18,242 nucleotides of DNA, taken from assembly GCA_900550135.1 (NCBI GenBank), contig URQO01000038.1:1-18242 (forward strand), written 5' to 3'. This DNA comes from an uncultured Eubacterium sp. (GTDB taxonomy: Bacteria > Bacillota > Clostridia > Lachnospirales > Lachnospiraceae). The translations under genes were made by a program, and so were the position numbers. Below the pieces are notes generated by a model. That model was not told where the DNA came from and searched no databases. It worked only from the letters and a program-made list of their open reading frames with translations. Below are positions 1-7,325 of this stretch, one piece after another; within the stretch, counting starts at the first letter, position 1; each line of letters opens with the position of its first letter.

Positions 1-93
1 ATAGGTGTAATAAGTTATCTTTTTGTAGCTTTATTGCAGGTAAGAAAAATAAACAAAATTCCAATGGATGAAGCGTTGAAAAATGTAGAATAA
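1..93 (+). CDS. C-terminal fragment of a probable FtsX/MacB-type ABC transporter permease
   Basis: Frame 1 is open from the window edge to a TAA at 91-93 and encodes the last 30 residues of a longer protein. The fragment reads as the end of a hydrophobic helix (ISYLFVALLQ), then a short basic cytoplasmic tail with R-K-I-N-K-I-P-M-D-E-A-L-K. FtsX/MacB-type permeases commonly end this way, with a last transmembrane helix followed by R-x-I-x-K-I-x-x-x-E-A-L-K. Such proteins are the membrane subunits of ABC systems that often export peptides or drugs or act on the cell envelope. Only the tail is visible, so the family is inferred from a short motif and the substrate cannot be stated. It converges on the minus-strand gene that follows. 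Confidence 0.5.
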   Translation: MGVISYLFVALLQVRKINKIPMDEALKNVE

Positions 94-110
94 GTTATTA
101 TAAATTATTC

Positions 111-162
111 AAAAAAAACAAAAGAAAGAGGTTTCAAAGGATGATACTTGGAAGCCTCTTTC
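111..162 (-). terminator. Rho-independent terminator of the minus-strand SGNH/Big2 gene
   Basis: Bases 124-135 and 151-162 pair as a 12-bp stem containing one G-U pair around a 15-base loop. Read on the minus strand, the stem is followed by a T-rich run (complement of the A-tract at 111-123). On the plus strand no T-tract follows, so the signal serves the minus-strand gene whose stop codon lies about 60 bases away. It may stop plus-strand transcription from the upstream permease only weakly. Confidence 0.8.
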
Positions 163-221
163 CTGGTGTAATAGATAATTCTCAACTATTACAAGTAATT
201 ATACAATGTTAAAAAAATCTA

Positions 222-1823
222 TTATTTAACAGTAATTTTACCATAAGGTGATTTAAAACTGTTGCATTTTTCATTAGAATATACGGACACTATTTTATAA
301 TAGAATGTAGCACCACGACGTTTGTTTGAGTCGTCAAATGTTGTTTTTGTTGTTGTACCAATTTTTTTATAACTTGAATATCCTTTTTTTCTTCTATAAA
401 CATAATATTTTACAGCGTTAGTATTTTTCTTCCAGGTTACTCTTACATTGCGATATTTGTATGATTTTGAAGGAGTAGTAAGCTGTTTGACTTTTGGTGC
501 CTTTGGAGTTTTTAATTTTACTCTTATATATCTTTTAAGCGCAATACCGCTGTCAGTAGTTGCAGTGATTGTAGAAGTCCCGATTTTCTTGGCTGTAATT
601 ACACCATCCTTTGTAATTGAAACAACATCATTATTGCTGCTTGTCCAAGTGATTTTATCTGTTGTATCTACAGGCTCTAAAGTTGTAGTGTATGTAAATA
701 TATCTTTTTTATGCAAATTTTTTATACCAGTTTCTTTAATAATAAAAGCAGTAGAGGGCTGTACAACATTTACGGTACAAAGATTTATGGCACCGTTGTC
801 TGCTGTAGCCATAACCATTGTTTCACCGTTTTTTAAAGCAGTAACAGTTCCGTTTAGACGATTTACAGATACATAATCAGTATTTAATGAAAAATATTGA
901 ATTGTATTGCTAAATCCCAACAAACCGGAATTTTCGCTATTATAATTTAATGTTCCTTTTAAAGTGGCAGCATGTCCTTTTTTTAACTCAATATAATTGG
1001 TAGATAATTTAATTGTTGGATCGGCTATACTTTGAATTTTTCTTGCGTCTTCTGAATTAATACTTTCAATTAAATCAGCATTTTTGTAATCTGTTCCGGG
1101 AAGATATCCGTTATTATATGGTGATTTATTGAAAATAGTATTATAAATAGTACAGGCAGATAAATAACTGCCAAGAACTGTAGGATGCAATAAATCACTA
1201 TTATATAAGTTAAGTTCAGGGTATTCATTAAGACAACGGCTAAAATTATATCCTGCTGTTGCAACAGGTACTGAAATCTTATTTCCTATTTTAAAATAGT
1301 TTCTTGTATAGATTTGCTGTATTGACAATTGATCCAAATATATTGACTGATCATTTATATTAAAATCTCTTCCGATGTAGTCAGTTTGAGCTGCAAACAA
1401 AATTGTTTTGGCACCATTAATATCTATTTTTTCTTTTAAAGTGTTAACTGCATCTATTGAATTGTCAAGATTTTGCATTATATCTACACGTTGCTCCTGA
1501 AGAACAACATAATCCCATTTTGTTGAATTAAGGGCTGACTCGATTTGAATATTGTATGGATTTCCCTCAGTTGCGTATTGGGATAATTTGTACCCTGAAG
1601 CTGCAACGTATTGTACATGTACATCAATTCCGTCTGCATCTGCCAAACCTTCTACCATTAAAGGCATGCGATTGTAATATGTAGAACTATTACCAATAAA
1701 TAAAATATTAATTGTGGAATCTGTAGATGGGGTTGTTGAATCAGCATTAGCAACAGATGTAAAGCCAAAAGTAAATAGAATGACAAATATAAATGTAATG
1801 CTACTGATAAATTTTTCTTTCAT
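222..1823 (-). CDS. Secreted SGNH/GDSL-type hydrolase (DUF4886-like) with Big2 and Fn3-like repeats
   Basis: This 533-residue protein starts at the ATG that follows an AAGGAG site. A GTG 39 bases upstream is in frame but has no such site. Residues 1-27 form a signal peptide with a likely cut after VANA. The next ~220 residues resemble the SGNH/DUF4886 fold: a block I motif I-G-N-S-S at 43-47 (candidate nucleophile Ser46) and D-x-x-H-P at 210-214 supplying Asp210 and His213. Two Ig-like stretches follow (about 270-360 and 360-440), the second with typical Big2 features (TWTSSN, G-x-x-T-I-T-A). The C-terminal ~95 residues look fibronectin III-like (VTWKKN, YYVYRR, FYYKIVSVYS). Family members act on esters or polysaccharides outside the cell; the substrate here is unknown. 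No LPXTG anchor is visible. It is divergent from the acylation operon and could remove acyl groups or bind the same surface glycan, which is inference from position. Confidence 0.82.
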   Translation of the reverse strand: MKEKFISSITFIFVILFTFGFTSVANADSTTPSTDSTINILFIGNSSTYYNRMPLMVEGLADADGIDVHVQYVAASGYKLSQYATEGNPYNIQIESALNSTKWDYVVLQEQRVDIMQNLDNSIDAVNTLKEKIDINGAKTILFAAQTDYIGRDFNINDQSIYLDQLSIQQIYTRNYFKIGNKISVPVATAGYNFSRCLNEYPELNLYNSDLLHPTVLGSYLSACTIYNTIFNKSPYNNGYLPGTDYKNADLIESINSEDARKIQSIADPTIKLSTNYIELKKGHAATLKGTLNYNSENSGLLGFSNTIQYFSLNTDYVSVNRLNGTVTALKNGETMVMATADNGAINLCTVNVVQPSTAFIIKETGIKNLHKKDIFTYTTTLEPVDTTDKITWTSSNNDVVSITKDGVITAKKIGTSTITATTDSGIALKRYIRVKLKTPKAPKVKQLTTPSKSYKYRNVRVTWKKNTNAVKYYVYRRKKGYSSYKKIGTTTKTTFDDSNKRRGATFYYKIVSVYSNEKCNSFKSPYGKITVK

Positions 1824-1829
1824 TGTAAT

Positions 1830-1835
1830 CTCCTT
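1830..1835 (-). promoter_or_regulatory. Ribosome binding site that fixes the start of the SGNH/Big2 gene
   Basis: The minus strand reads AAGGAG here, 6 bases before the ATG at 1823. The alternative GTG start at 1862 has no purine-rich site upstream and would place 13 charged residues before an otherwise normal signal peptide. The ATG is therefore preferred. Confidence 0.8.
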
Positions 1836-1925
1836 CTTGGTTTTTCTAACGTATCTCTTCACTATAATAACTAAAAATGATAAAAATTAGAAGACATAAA
1901 AAGTGTATTTTTTTATTGTATTTTA

Positions 1926-1931
1926 TATAAT
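1926..1931 (+). promoter_or_regulatory. Candidate -10 box for the dlt-like acylation operon
   Basis: A perfect TATAAT lies in the 216-base divergent intergenic region. The hexamer 17 bases upstream (GTGTAT) is a poor -35 match, so this would be a weak or activator-dependent promoter. It would give a 5' leader of about 100 bases before the ATG at 2040. The whole region is very AT-rich, so a chance match is possible. No convincing promoter was found for the minus-strand gene in the same gap. Confidence 0.35.
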
Positions 1932-2039
1932 CATGTGATATTTTATGGTGTGTGTGCGTTTTAAAATACAGTGATTATTTTTGTTTAATTTAATCATATT
2001 TTAAAACAAAAAATAACATATCAACATGGAGATGGATAA

Positions 2040-3605
2040 ATGAAGACAAAAATATGTAGAATTACTAAAGTAATATGCTTTTGCCTTATAGCTGTTTTAA
2101 TGGTAAGTTATCTTACTGATTTATTAAAGCCAAAGTGGCTGGAAAACAGATGGCAGTCAGCAAAAACAAACAATAGTTTTTACGATCTTGAAAAAAATAC
2201 TACAGATGTATTGTTTTTCGGATCAAGCGTTACCGCAGCCTCCATTGACCCATATCAATTATACAACGATTATGGTATTTCAGGATATAACTTAGGTGTT
2301 ATGTCCCAACCTATGGTAGGTACATTTTTTTGGTTTAAAGAAGCATTAAAAACTCAAAGTCCAAAAGTTGTAGTAATTGACATAAAGGCACTTGGACGTG
2401 TTTCGGCAAAAGATGAAGAAAAAGGTAGAAAATCCTATGATTATATGAAAGAGGGTAAAAACAAACTTCAGTATGCCCTGGAATACAAAAACAGTAGTAA
2501 AATACTTGATGGAACAGATGAGGAAGTTAATTTGATGGAATACCTGTTCCCGCTGGAACTATATCATAGCAGATGGTCAGAATTGTCATATGATGATTTT
2601 GATTTTATAAAGGGAAATGATAAAAGTTATACAAGAGGTTTTGCTGCTTTGTATGATATATTTAAATACAGAGCCAGTTACAGTGCTACAAAGGCTGAAA
2701 AAGGTTTGTATGACGGCTTTGATGAAAATCCTGATGCTACAGGTACTTACAATAGCACAAATAGAGATTATTTAAAACGTCTTGTAGATATTGCAAATCA
2801 AAAAAATATAAAACTTCTATTTTATCGTGCACCTGACTCAACATGGAATGTAAAACAGTACAATTATGTAAAAGAATATGCTCAGGAACTAAATGTTCCA
2901 TATATTGATTTCAACTTAAAATCAATTAGAAAAGAACTTGATTTGGATTATGAAACAGAAGCTGCTGATACATTCCACGTAAATATTGAAGGGGCAAAGA
3001 AAGTTACAGCATATATTGGAAAATATTTACATGATAATTATGGATTAGAAAATCATAAAAATAATAAAAATGACAAAATTAATGAAATTTTCTCAAAGGA
3101 AATGGAAAACTATAATCTTACAATGAAAGATACAAAGTTGTGTATGATTATGGATGCTGACAAATACCTGGATTATATTAATGATGACGATTATGTAGTA
3201 AGTATTATTGGAACACCTTCAGTTAAAATTAGTTTTACATCCAATCAGATGTCCAAACTTGAAAAATTAGGTGTTGATACATCTATATTTAAGAATACCC
3301 AGTATGGTTCAAACATAATTAGTGTTCATGACAAAAAGCTTTCAGTTGACACTGAAAAAATTCAGGATAAAAGTAGAACAGTAGTTACAACAGAGGGTGG
3401 AAATTTTGATGATGGAACATCATTTTCAATTACAACTCAAAATGGTAACTGTTCCATGAGAATTGATAATAATGCATATAAATATTTAAATACTTCAGGA
3501 TTTAACATTGTGGTTTATAATAAAAAACTTAAGTCCGTAGCAGATGCAATATATTTATATATGGATAACGATACAGTAAAAATAGGAAGAGAAAGTAGAG
3601 AATAA
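2040..3605 (+). CDS. Membrane-anchored SGNH-fold acyltransferase-like protein (DltD/AlgX role) with extra C-terminal domain
   Basis: The 521-residue protein starts at an ATG 8 bases after GGAG. One N-terminal hydrophobic helix (about 8-27) would anchor it with the rest outside the cell. The core shows SGNH signatures: V-L-F-F-G-S-S-V at 57-64 (candidate nucleophile Ser62 or Ser63), and D-T-F-H-V-N-I-E-G-A near the core's end with Asp310 and His313. This arrangement is shared by DltD, AlgX/AlgJ and related proteins that complete O-acylation of surface polymers. Residues ~340-521 form an added, β-rich region not found in DltD. Its segments (SGFNIVVYN, and YVV...LEKLG...YGSNIISVHDKK) faintly recall ILEI/FAM3-type domains. 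The MBOAT gene begins 3 bases after the stop, so translation is probably coupled. A role in moving an acyl group from the MBOAT to a polymer is inferred from context; hydrolysis is the alternative. Confidence 0.8.
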   Translation: MKTKICRITKVICFCLIAVLMVSYLTDLLKPKWLENRWQSAKTNNSFYDLEKNTTDVLFFGSSVTAASIDPYQLYNDYGISGYNLGVMSQPMVGTFFWFKEALKTQSPKVVVIDIKALGRVSAKDEEKGRKSYDYMKEGKNKLQYALEYKNSSKILDGTDEEVNLMEYLFPLELYHSRWSELSYDDFDFIKGNDKSYTRGFAALYDIFKYRASYSATKAEKGLYDGFDENPDATGTYNSTNRDYLKRLVDIANQKNIKLLFYRAPDSTWNVKQYNYVKEYAQELNVPYIDFNLKSIRKELDLDYETEAADTFHVNIEGAKKVTAYIGKYLHDNYGLENHKNNKNDKINEIFSKEMENYNLTMKDTKLCMIMDADKYLDYINDDDYVVSIIGTPSVKISFTSNQMSKLEKLGVDTSIFKNTQYGSNIISVHDKKLSVDTEKIQDKSRTVVTTEGGNFDDGTSFSITTQNGNCSMRIDNNAYKYLNTSGFNIVVYNKKLKSVADAIYLYMDNDTVKIGRESRE

Positions 3606-3608
3606 ACA

Positions 3609-5219
3609 ATGAATTTCACAACTTTAACATTTATACCATTTTTGCTATTGGTCATTTTTCTATACTACACTGCATTTAGAAAGTGTCAGTGGGTATTATT
3701 GTTAGTTGCAAGTATTGCTTTTTACTTGTTTTCAGGACCAAAGTATATAGTATTTATTTTAGTTACTGCAACAAGCACATATCTGCTTGCAGGAAGAATA
3801 CAGTTTTTACATGATGAAGAAAAAAGAATTATTGCAGAATCAGATTTTGCGAAAGATGAGAAAAAAGCATTTAAGAAAAAATACACAGGAAAAAGAAAAA
3901 GATTATTATGGCTTGATCTTTTAATTAATCTTGGTCTTTTATGCGTAATTAAATATGCAGATTTTGCATTGACAGGAGTTTCAGCACTATTAAAGAATTT
4001 TGGCCTTAACTGGTCAAAGGAATTTAACTTTGTTTTACCTCTTGGTATATCTTTTTACACATTTATGTCCATTGGATATATTCTTGACATATATTGGAAA
4101 AGATACAAGGCAGAAACAAATGTGTTTAAGTTTGCCACATTTGTAACATATTTTCCACATATAATACAGGGGCCAATTGGCAGATACAACAAGTTATCAG
4201 AACAGTTTGTACAAAAGCATAAATTTGATTATGATAAGGTTACAAAAGGTGCCCAGCTTATTTTATGGGGCTACTTTGAAAAGATGGTTATTGCAGACCG
4301 TTTGGCAATATTTGTAAACGGTGTAAATGCAAAATGGGATCAGTTAACAGGTATTCCGCTTATTTTGTCAATTTCTGTATATTCAATACAGTTATACATG
4401 GACTGGATGGGATGTATGGATATTGCAAGAGGTGCATCTGAAATGTTAGGAATACATTTAGAGAAGAACTTTTGGCATCCGTATTTTTCAAAAGATATGC
4501 CTGAATTCTGGAGAAGATGGCATATTTCTCTTGGAAACTGGTTTAAAGATTATTTGTTATACCCTGTTTCAATGTCAGGCTTATGTAAAAAAATTAACAG
4601 AACAACAAGAAAGAAGTGGGGAAATCAGGCTTCAAGAGCATTTTCAGCTGTAGTTCCGGCTGCATGTGTATGGATTGCAACAGGACTTTGGCATGGTGCT
4701 GCAATGTGTTTCCTTTTGTGGGGAATATACCATGGTATACTTATTATTTTAAGTTCATTATTGGAAGTGCCAATTCAGAAATTAAACAAGTTTTTGCATA
4801 TTAATACAGAATGCTTTAGCTTTAATTTGTTTAGAATGGCAAGAACATTTTTACTTTGCTGTATAGGTAGATTGTTTTTCCTTGCAAGTGATGGATTTGG
4901 ACAGGCCATTGCAATGATAAAAAGAACATTTGATTTCTCAAATTTAGGACTTCATACGTTATGGGATGAAAGTTTATACAATTTTGGACTGGACAGAAGA
5001 GGATTTATGTTATCTATTGTACTTATAGTATTAGTATGGGCAGTAAGTATGCTTCAGGAAAAGTTCGACAAGGACGGAAAGACTATAAGAGATGTTGTGG
5101 CAGAACAGAACATTGTATTTAGATGGGCATTGTATTTAGGTGCATTTGCAGGAATTCTTATTCTTGGAATTTATGGATCAGGCTACAATGCAAGTGCTTT
5201 TGTATACGGACAATTCTAA
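3609..5219 (+). CDS. MBOAT-family membrane O-acyltransferase (DltB/AlgI type) with DltX-like C-terminus
   Basis: This 536-residue polytopic membrane protein has many hydrophobic segments. It carries the MBOAT signatures F-W-R-R-W-H-I-S (300-307, His305) and G-L-W-H-G-A (359-364, His362, the presumed catalytic His). Mid-protein P-H-I-I-Q-G-P-I-G-R-Y is also typical of the DltB/AlgI branch. These enzymes move an activated acyl group across the membrane toward an extracellular acceptor. The last ~35 residues form a hydrophobic helix followed by Y-G-S-G-Y-N and a terminal F-V-Y-G-Q-F. This strongly recalls the DltX microprotein, which ends in F-I-Y-N-E-F. It sits between an SGNH gene (3-base gap) and a ligase gene (19-base gap), in line with a dlt-like pathway. 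It is not named dltB because the cargo is probably not D-alanine. Confidence 0.93.
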   Translation: MNFTTLTFIPFLLLVIFLYYTAFRKCQWVLLLVASIAFYLFSGPKYIVFILVTATSTYLLAGRIQFLHDEEKRIIAESDFAKDEKKAFKKKYTGKRKRLLWLDLLINLGLLCVIKYADFALTGVSALLKNFGLNWSKEFNFVLPLGISFYTFMSIGYILDIYWKRYKAETNVFKFATFVTYFPHIIQGPIGRYNKLSEQFVQKHKFDYDKVTKGAQLILWGYFEKMVIADRLAIFVNGVNAKWDQLTGIPLILSISVYSIQLYMDWMGCMDIARGASEMLGIHLEKNFWHPYFSKDMPEFWRRWHISLGNWFKDYLLYPVSMSGLCKKINRTTRKKWGNQASRAFSAVVPAACVWIATGLWHGAAMCFLLWGIYHGILIILSSLLEVPIQKLNKFLHINTECFSFNLFRMARTFLLCCIGRLFFLASDGFGQAIAMIKRTFDFSNLGLHTLWDESLYNFGLDRRGFMLSIVLIVLVWAVSMLQEKFDKDGKTIRDVVAEQNIVFRWALYLGAFAGILILGIYGSGYNASAFVYGQF

Positions 5220-5238
5220 AGAGAAAGGAAGTAAAAAA

Positions 5239-6741
5239 ATGGATAATAAAGTTTCATCTATTGTAGAGGCAATAAAGAAATACTCAGTAGAAACTCCAAA
5301 TCAGCTTTGCATTGCTGATAAGAAGAGACAGGCAACTTATAAGGAGTTTTGGGAATTAATTAAAAGAGGTGCAACATATTTAAAAAATAATGGTGTAAAA
5401 AAAGGCGACATTATTGCAATAAGATGTATGCAGAAATTTGAATTTGTATGTGCATTCTTTTCAATTCAGCTTGCAGGAGCTGCAGGATGCCCACTTGAAA
5501 AGGCGATAAAGGAAGACAGAATTTTAGAAATAATGAATTTTGTTAATTCAGACATTTATATTTCTGATAAAGGAGTAAAAAAGGAAGGAATCAAAAACAT
5601 AAGTCTTAAAGAAATGTTTAAGGCAATTACTGATGAAGAAAATCCTATTACACCTGAAGAATTTGAACTTCCTAAAGCAGATGAACTTTCAGAAATATTA
5701 TTTACAACAGGCACAACAGGAAAGTCTAAAGGAATTGAAATTATTAATCAAAATGATATAGCTATTGCACAGAATGTTGCAGGTTCTATTGGAAAGACAG
5801 GTAGTGATGTTGAACTTATTACAGCACCACTTAATCATTCAATGGCACTTAGAAGAATGTATACTGACTTATATACAGGTGGTGCAATTATTATTACAGA
5901 TGGTGTGAAGTTTGTTGAGGATTTCTTCAGATTATTGGATGAATTTAGGGTTAATGCAATTTCATTTGTTCCTGCAATTTTAGAGCAGGTATTAAAGTTT
6001 GCAAAAGATAGATTTGGAAAATACAAAGACCAGCTTAAGTACATTCAGTTTGGTTCAGCACCATTGTCTGAAACAAATAAGGAATTACTTTTAGAAATGT
6101 TTCCAAATACAAGATTCTTTAATATTTATGGCTCTACTGAATCAGGATGCGTTATTGCACATGAATTTAGTAAATATGGTGATAAAGAAAAATGCATCGG
6201 AAAACCTGCTGTAAATGTTAAGGTTTTATTTGTAGATGAAAACAGAAATGTAATTGAACATACTACAGCTGATAAACCGGGATTTTTAGGATTTGTTGGT
6301 AAGATGAATATGCGTGGATATTTTAACGAGCCTGAACTTACAAAGGAAGTTCTTGATGATAACGGTGTTGTTTATACAAATGATGTTGGGTACTTAGGTG
6401 AGGACGGATTTGTATATTTACTTGGAAGACAGGGTGAAGTTATTAATATGGGTGGTATTAAAATAGCTCCAACAGAAATTGAAGAAGTAGTTGATGCTCA
6501 TGAAATGATTAAGGAAAGCGCATGTATTCCTATTCCTGATGATATTACAGGGGAAGCACCAAAGTTGTTTGTTGTTTTAAATGATGGTTATGAGTTTGAT
6601 CAGAAGGAGCTGGTTAAATATATGAATTCCAAATTGGAAGGAATAAAAGTTCCAAAGGTATTCCAGGTTATAGATGAGGTGCCAAGAACTTTTAATGGAA
6701 AAATTATAAGAAAAAAATTAAAGGAATTGAATTCTAAGTAA
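5239..6741 (+). CDS. Class I adenylate-forming acyl ligase (DltA position, probably not D-alanine specific)
   Basis: The 500-residue start follows GAAAGGAAG; an in-frame ATG 99 bases upstream lies inside the MBOAT gene and is rejected. Core motifs are present: A3 F-T-T-G-T-T-G-K-S-K-G (155-165), A5 N-I-Y-G-S-T-E-S-G, A7 with T-N-D-V-G-Y-L, A8 G-R-Q-G-E-V-I-N-M-G-G, and A10 N-G-K with catalytic Lys488. The enzyme would activate a carboxylic acid with ATP and load it on the phosphopantetheine of the downstream carrier protein. At A4, amino-acid-activating domains including DltA carry F-D-x-S, whose Asp holds the substrate amino group. Here the aligned stretch is P-L-N-H-S-M-A (197-203), with Ser201 at the Asp position and His200 just before it, closer to acyl/aryl-CoA ligases. 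An organic or fatty acid substrate is inferred; its identity is unknown. Confidence 0.9.
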   Translation: MDNKVSSIVEAIKKYSVETPNQLCIADKKRQATYKEFWELIKRGATYLKNNGVKKGDIIAIRCMQKFEFVCAFFSIQLAGAAGCPLEKAIKEDRILEIMNFVNSDIYISDKGVKKEGIKNISLKEMFKAITDEENPITPEEFELPKADELSEILFTTGTTGKSKGIEIINQNDIAIAQNVAGSIGKTGSDVELITAPLNHSMALRRMYTDLYTGGAIIITDGVKFVEDFFRLLDEFRVNAISFVPAILEQVLKFAKDRFGKYKDQLKYIQFGSAPLSETNKELLLEMFPNTRFFNIYGSTESGCVIAHEFSKYGDKEKCIGKPAVNVKVLFVDENRNVIEHTTADKPGFLGFVGKMNMRGYFNEPELTKEVLDDNGVVYTNDVGYLGEDGFVYLLGRQGEVINMGGIKIAPTEIEEVVDAHEMIKESACIPIPDDITGEAPKLFVVLNDGYEFDQKELVKYMNSKLEGIKVPKVFQVIDEVPRTFNGKIIRKKLKELNSK

Positions 6742-6806
6742 TAATATGATAAACATATACTTAAGGATGATATTTCCTAAAATATTAAGAAAAAGAGGCA
6801 AGAAAT

Positions 6807-7028
6807 ATGAGAGATGAAGTTATTGAAATTTTAGAAATGATTGTTCCTGATATTGATGTTGAAGATGAAGATATGAATCTTGCGGAAGATTTAGATTCTA
6901 TGGACATCATTGCACTTATTGCAGAACTTGAAGACAAGTTTGACATTGAAATCACAATGGAAGAAAAAACTGAAGAAAACTTTGAAAATGTTGACACATT
7001 AGTTGAAATGATTGAAAGACTTCAGTAA
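6807..7028 (+). CDS. Acyl carrier protein of the acylation operon
   Basis: A 73-residue acidic protein of usual carrier-protein length. The attachment motif is D-L-D-S-M-D with Ser31 as the phosphopantetheine site, followed by the helix-II-like stretch A-E-L-E-D-K-F-D-I-E-I seen in many acyl carrier proteins. It would accept the acyl group from the ligase 65 bases upstream and present it to the MBOAT, the part DltC plays in D-alanylation. The start follows AGAGG. No phosphopantetheinyl transferase lies in the window, so activation must come from elsewhere in the genome. It is the last gene of its operon, as a strong terminator begins 13 bases after the stop. Confidence 0.92.
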   Translation: MRDEVIEILEMIVPDIDVEDEDMNLAEDLDSMDIIALIAELEDKFDIEITMEEKTEENFENVDTLVEMIERLQ

Positions 7029-7040
7029 CAATATTAAAAG

Positions 7041-7104
7041 AAAGAAAGGCTGGACTTAAGGTGTCGTAGGTGACTCTAAAAAGTCTGACCTTTCTTTTTG
7101 TTTG
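7041..7104 (+). terminator. Strong Rho-independent terminator after the carrier-protein gene
   Basis: Bases 7041-7057 pair with 7081-7097 (17 positions with one mismatch and two G-U pairs), and the stem runs into TTTCTTTTTGTTT. The 23-base loop (7058-7080) has a minor self-complementary GTC/GAC pair. The left arm is preceded by A-rich sequence, so it may also act on the minus strand. It separates the two acylation operons. Confidence 0.88.
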
Positions 7105-7325
7105 TGTCAAAAACTAAAGTAAAATGTTAAAAATATATATCTATAGAGGGAAATATATAACAATATAATTACAACATTTTTACAAAAATTAACAAAGAAT
7201 AATAGATTATGAAATATATTCACATATTGTCAGAATACTATTGCAAATTATATTTTTAATGATATTATTTAGTAGGAAAATATCAAAATAATATCAAATT
7301 TAAAACAAAAAAAGGAGAATACAAA
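7105..7325. other. AT-rich intergenic leader between the two acylation operons
   Basis: This 221-base stretch holds no open frame with a ribosome binding site. It contains the promoter candidate at 7227-7254 and an AGGAG at 7313-7317 for the next gene. Upstream of the promoter are only A/T runs with trivial AT palindromes; no riboswitch or operator could be recognised. Confidence 0.6.
7227..7254 (+). promoter_or_regulatory. SigA-type promoter of the transglutaminase-MBOAT-SGNH operon
   Basis: TTGTCA (7227-7232, 5 of 6 to TTGACA), a 16-base spacer, and TATATT (7249-7254, 5 of 6 to TATAAT). A start near 7261 would give a leader of about 65 bases. Its position after a strong terminator and before a four-gene run supports it. 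Confidence 0.55.

Noticed and set aside
448..876. Plus-strand 142-residue open frame
   Set aside because: Lies wholly inside the minus-strand SGNH/Big2 gene, has no ribosome binding site and reads as a hydrophobic shadow of the opposite coding strand.
1821..1862. GTG start extending the SGNH/Big2 protein by 13 residues
   Set aside because: No ribosome binding site; the internal ATG has AAGGAG at ideal spacing and a normal signal peptide.
1929..1996. Short inverted repeats (ATCA-TG-TGAT; TGATTA/TAATCA) in the divergent intergenic region
   Set aside because: Arms of 4-6 bases in very AT-rich DNA are expected by chance and do not form a coherent operator.
5140..5238. Upstream start for the ligase inside the MBOAT gene
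   Set aside because: The extra 33 residues overlap MBOAT codons and match nothing in the family; a good ribosome binding site sits before the ATG at 5239.
2040..7028. Naming these genes dltD, dltB, dltA and dltC outright
   Set aside because: The organisation is dlt-like, but the ligase lacks the amino-binding Asp and the SGNH protein has a foreign domain, so D-alanine symbols would overstate the evidence.
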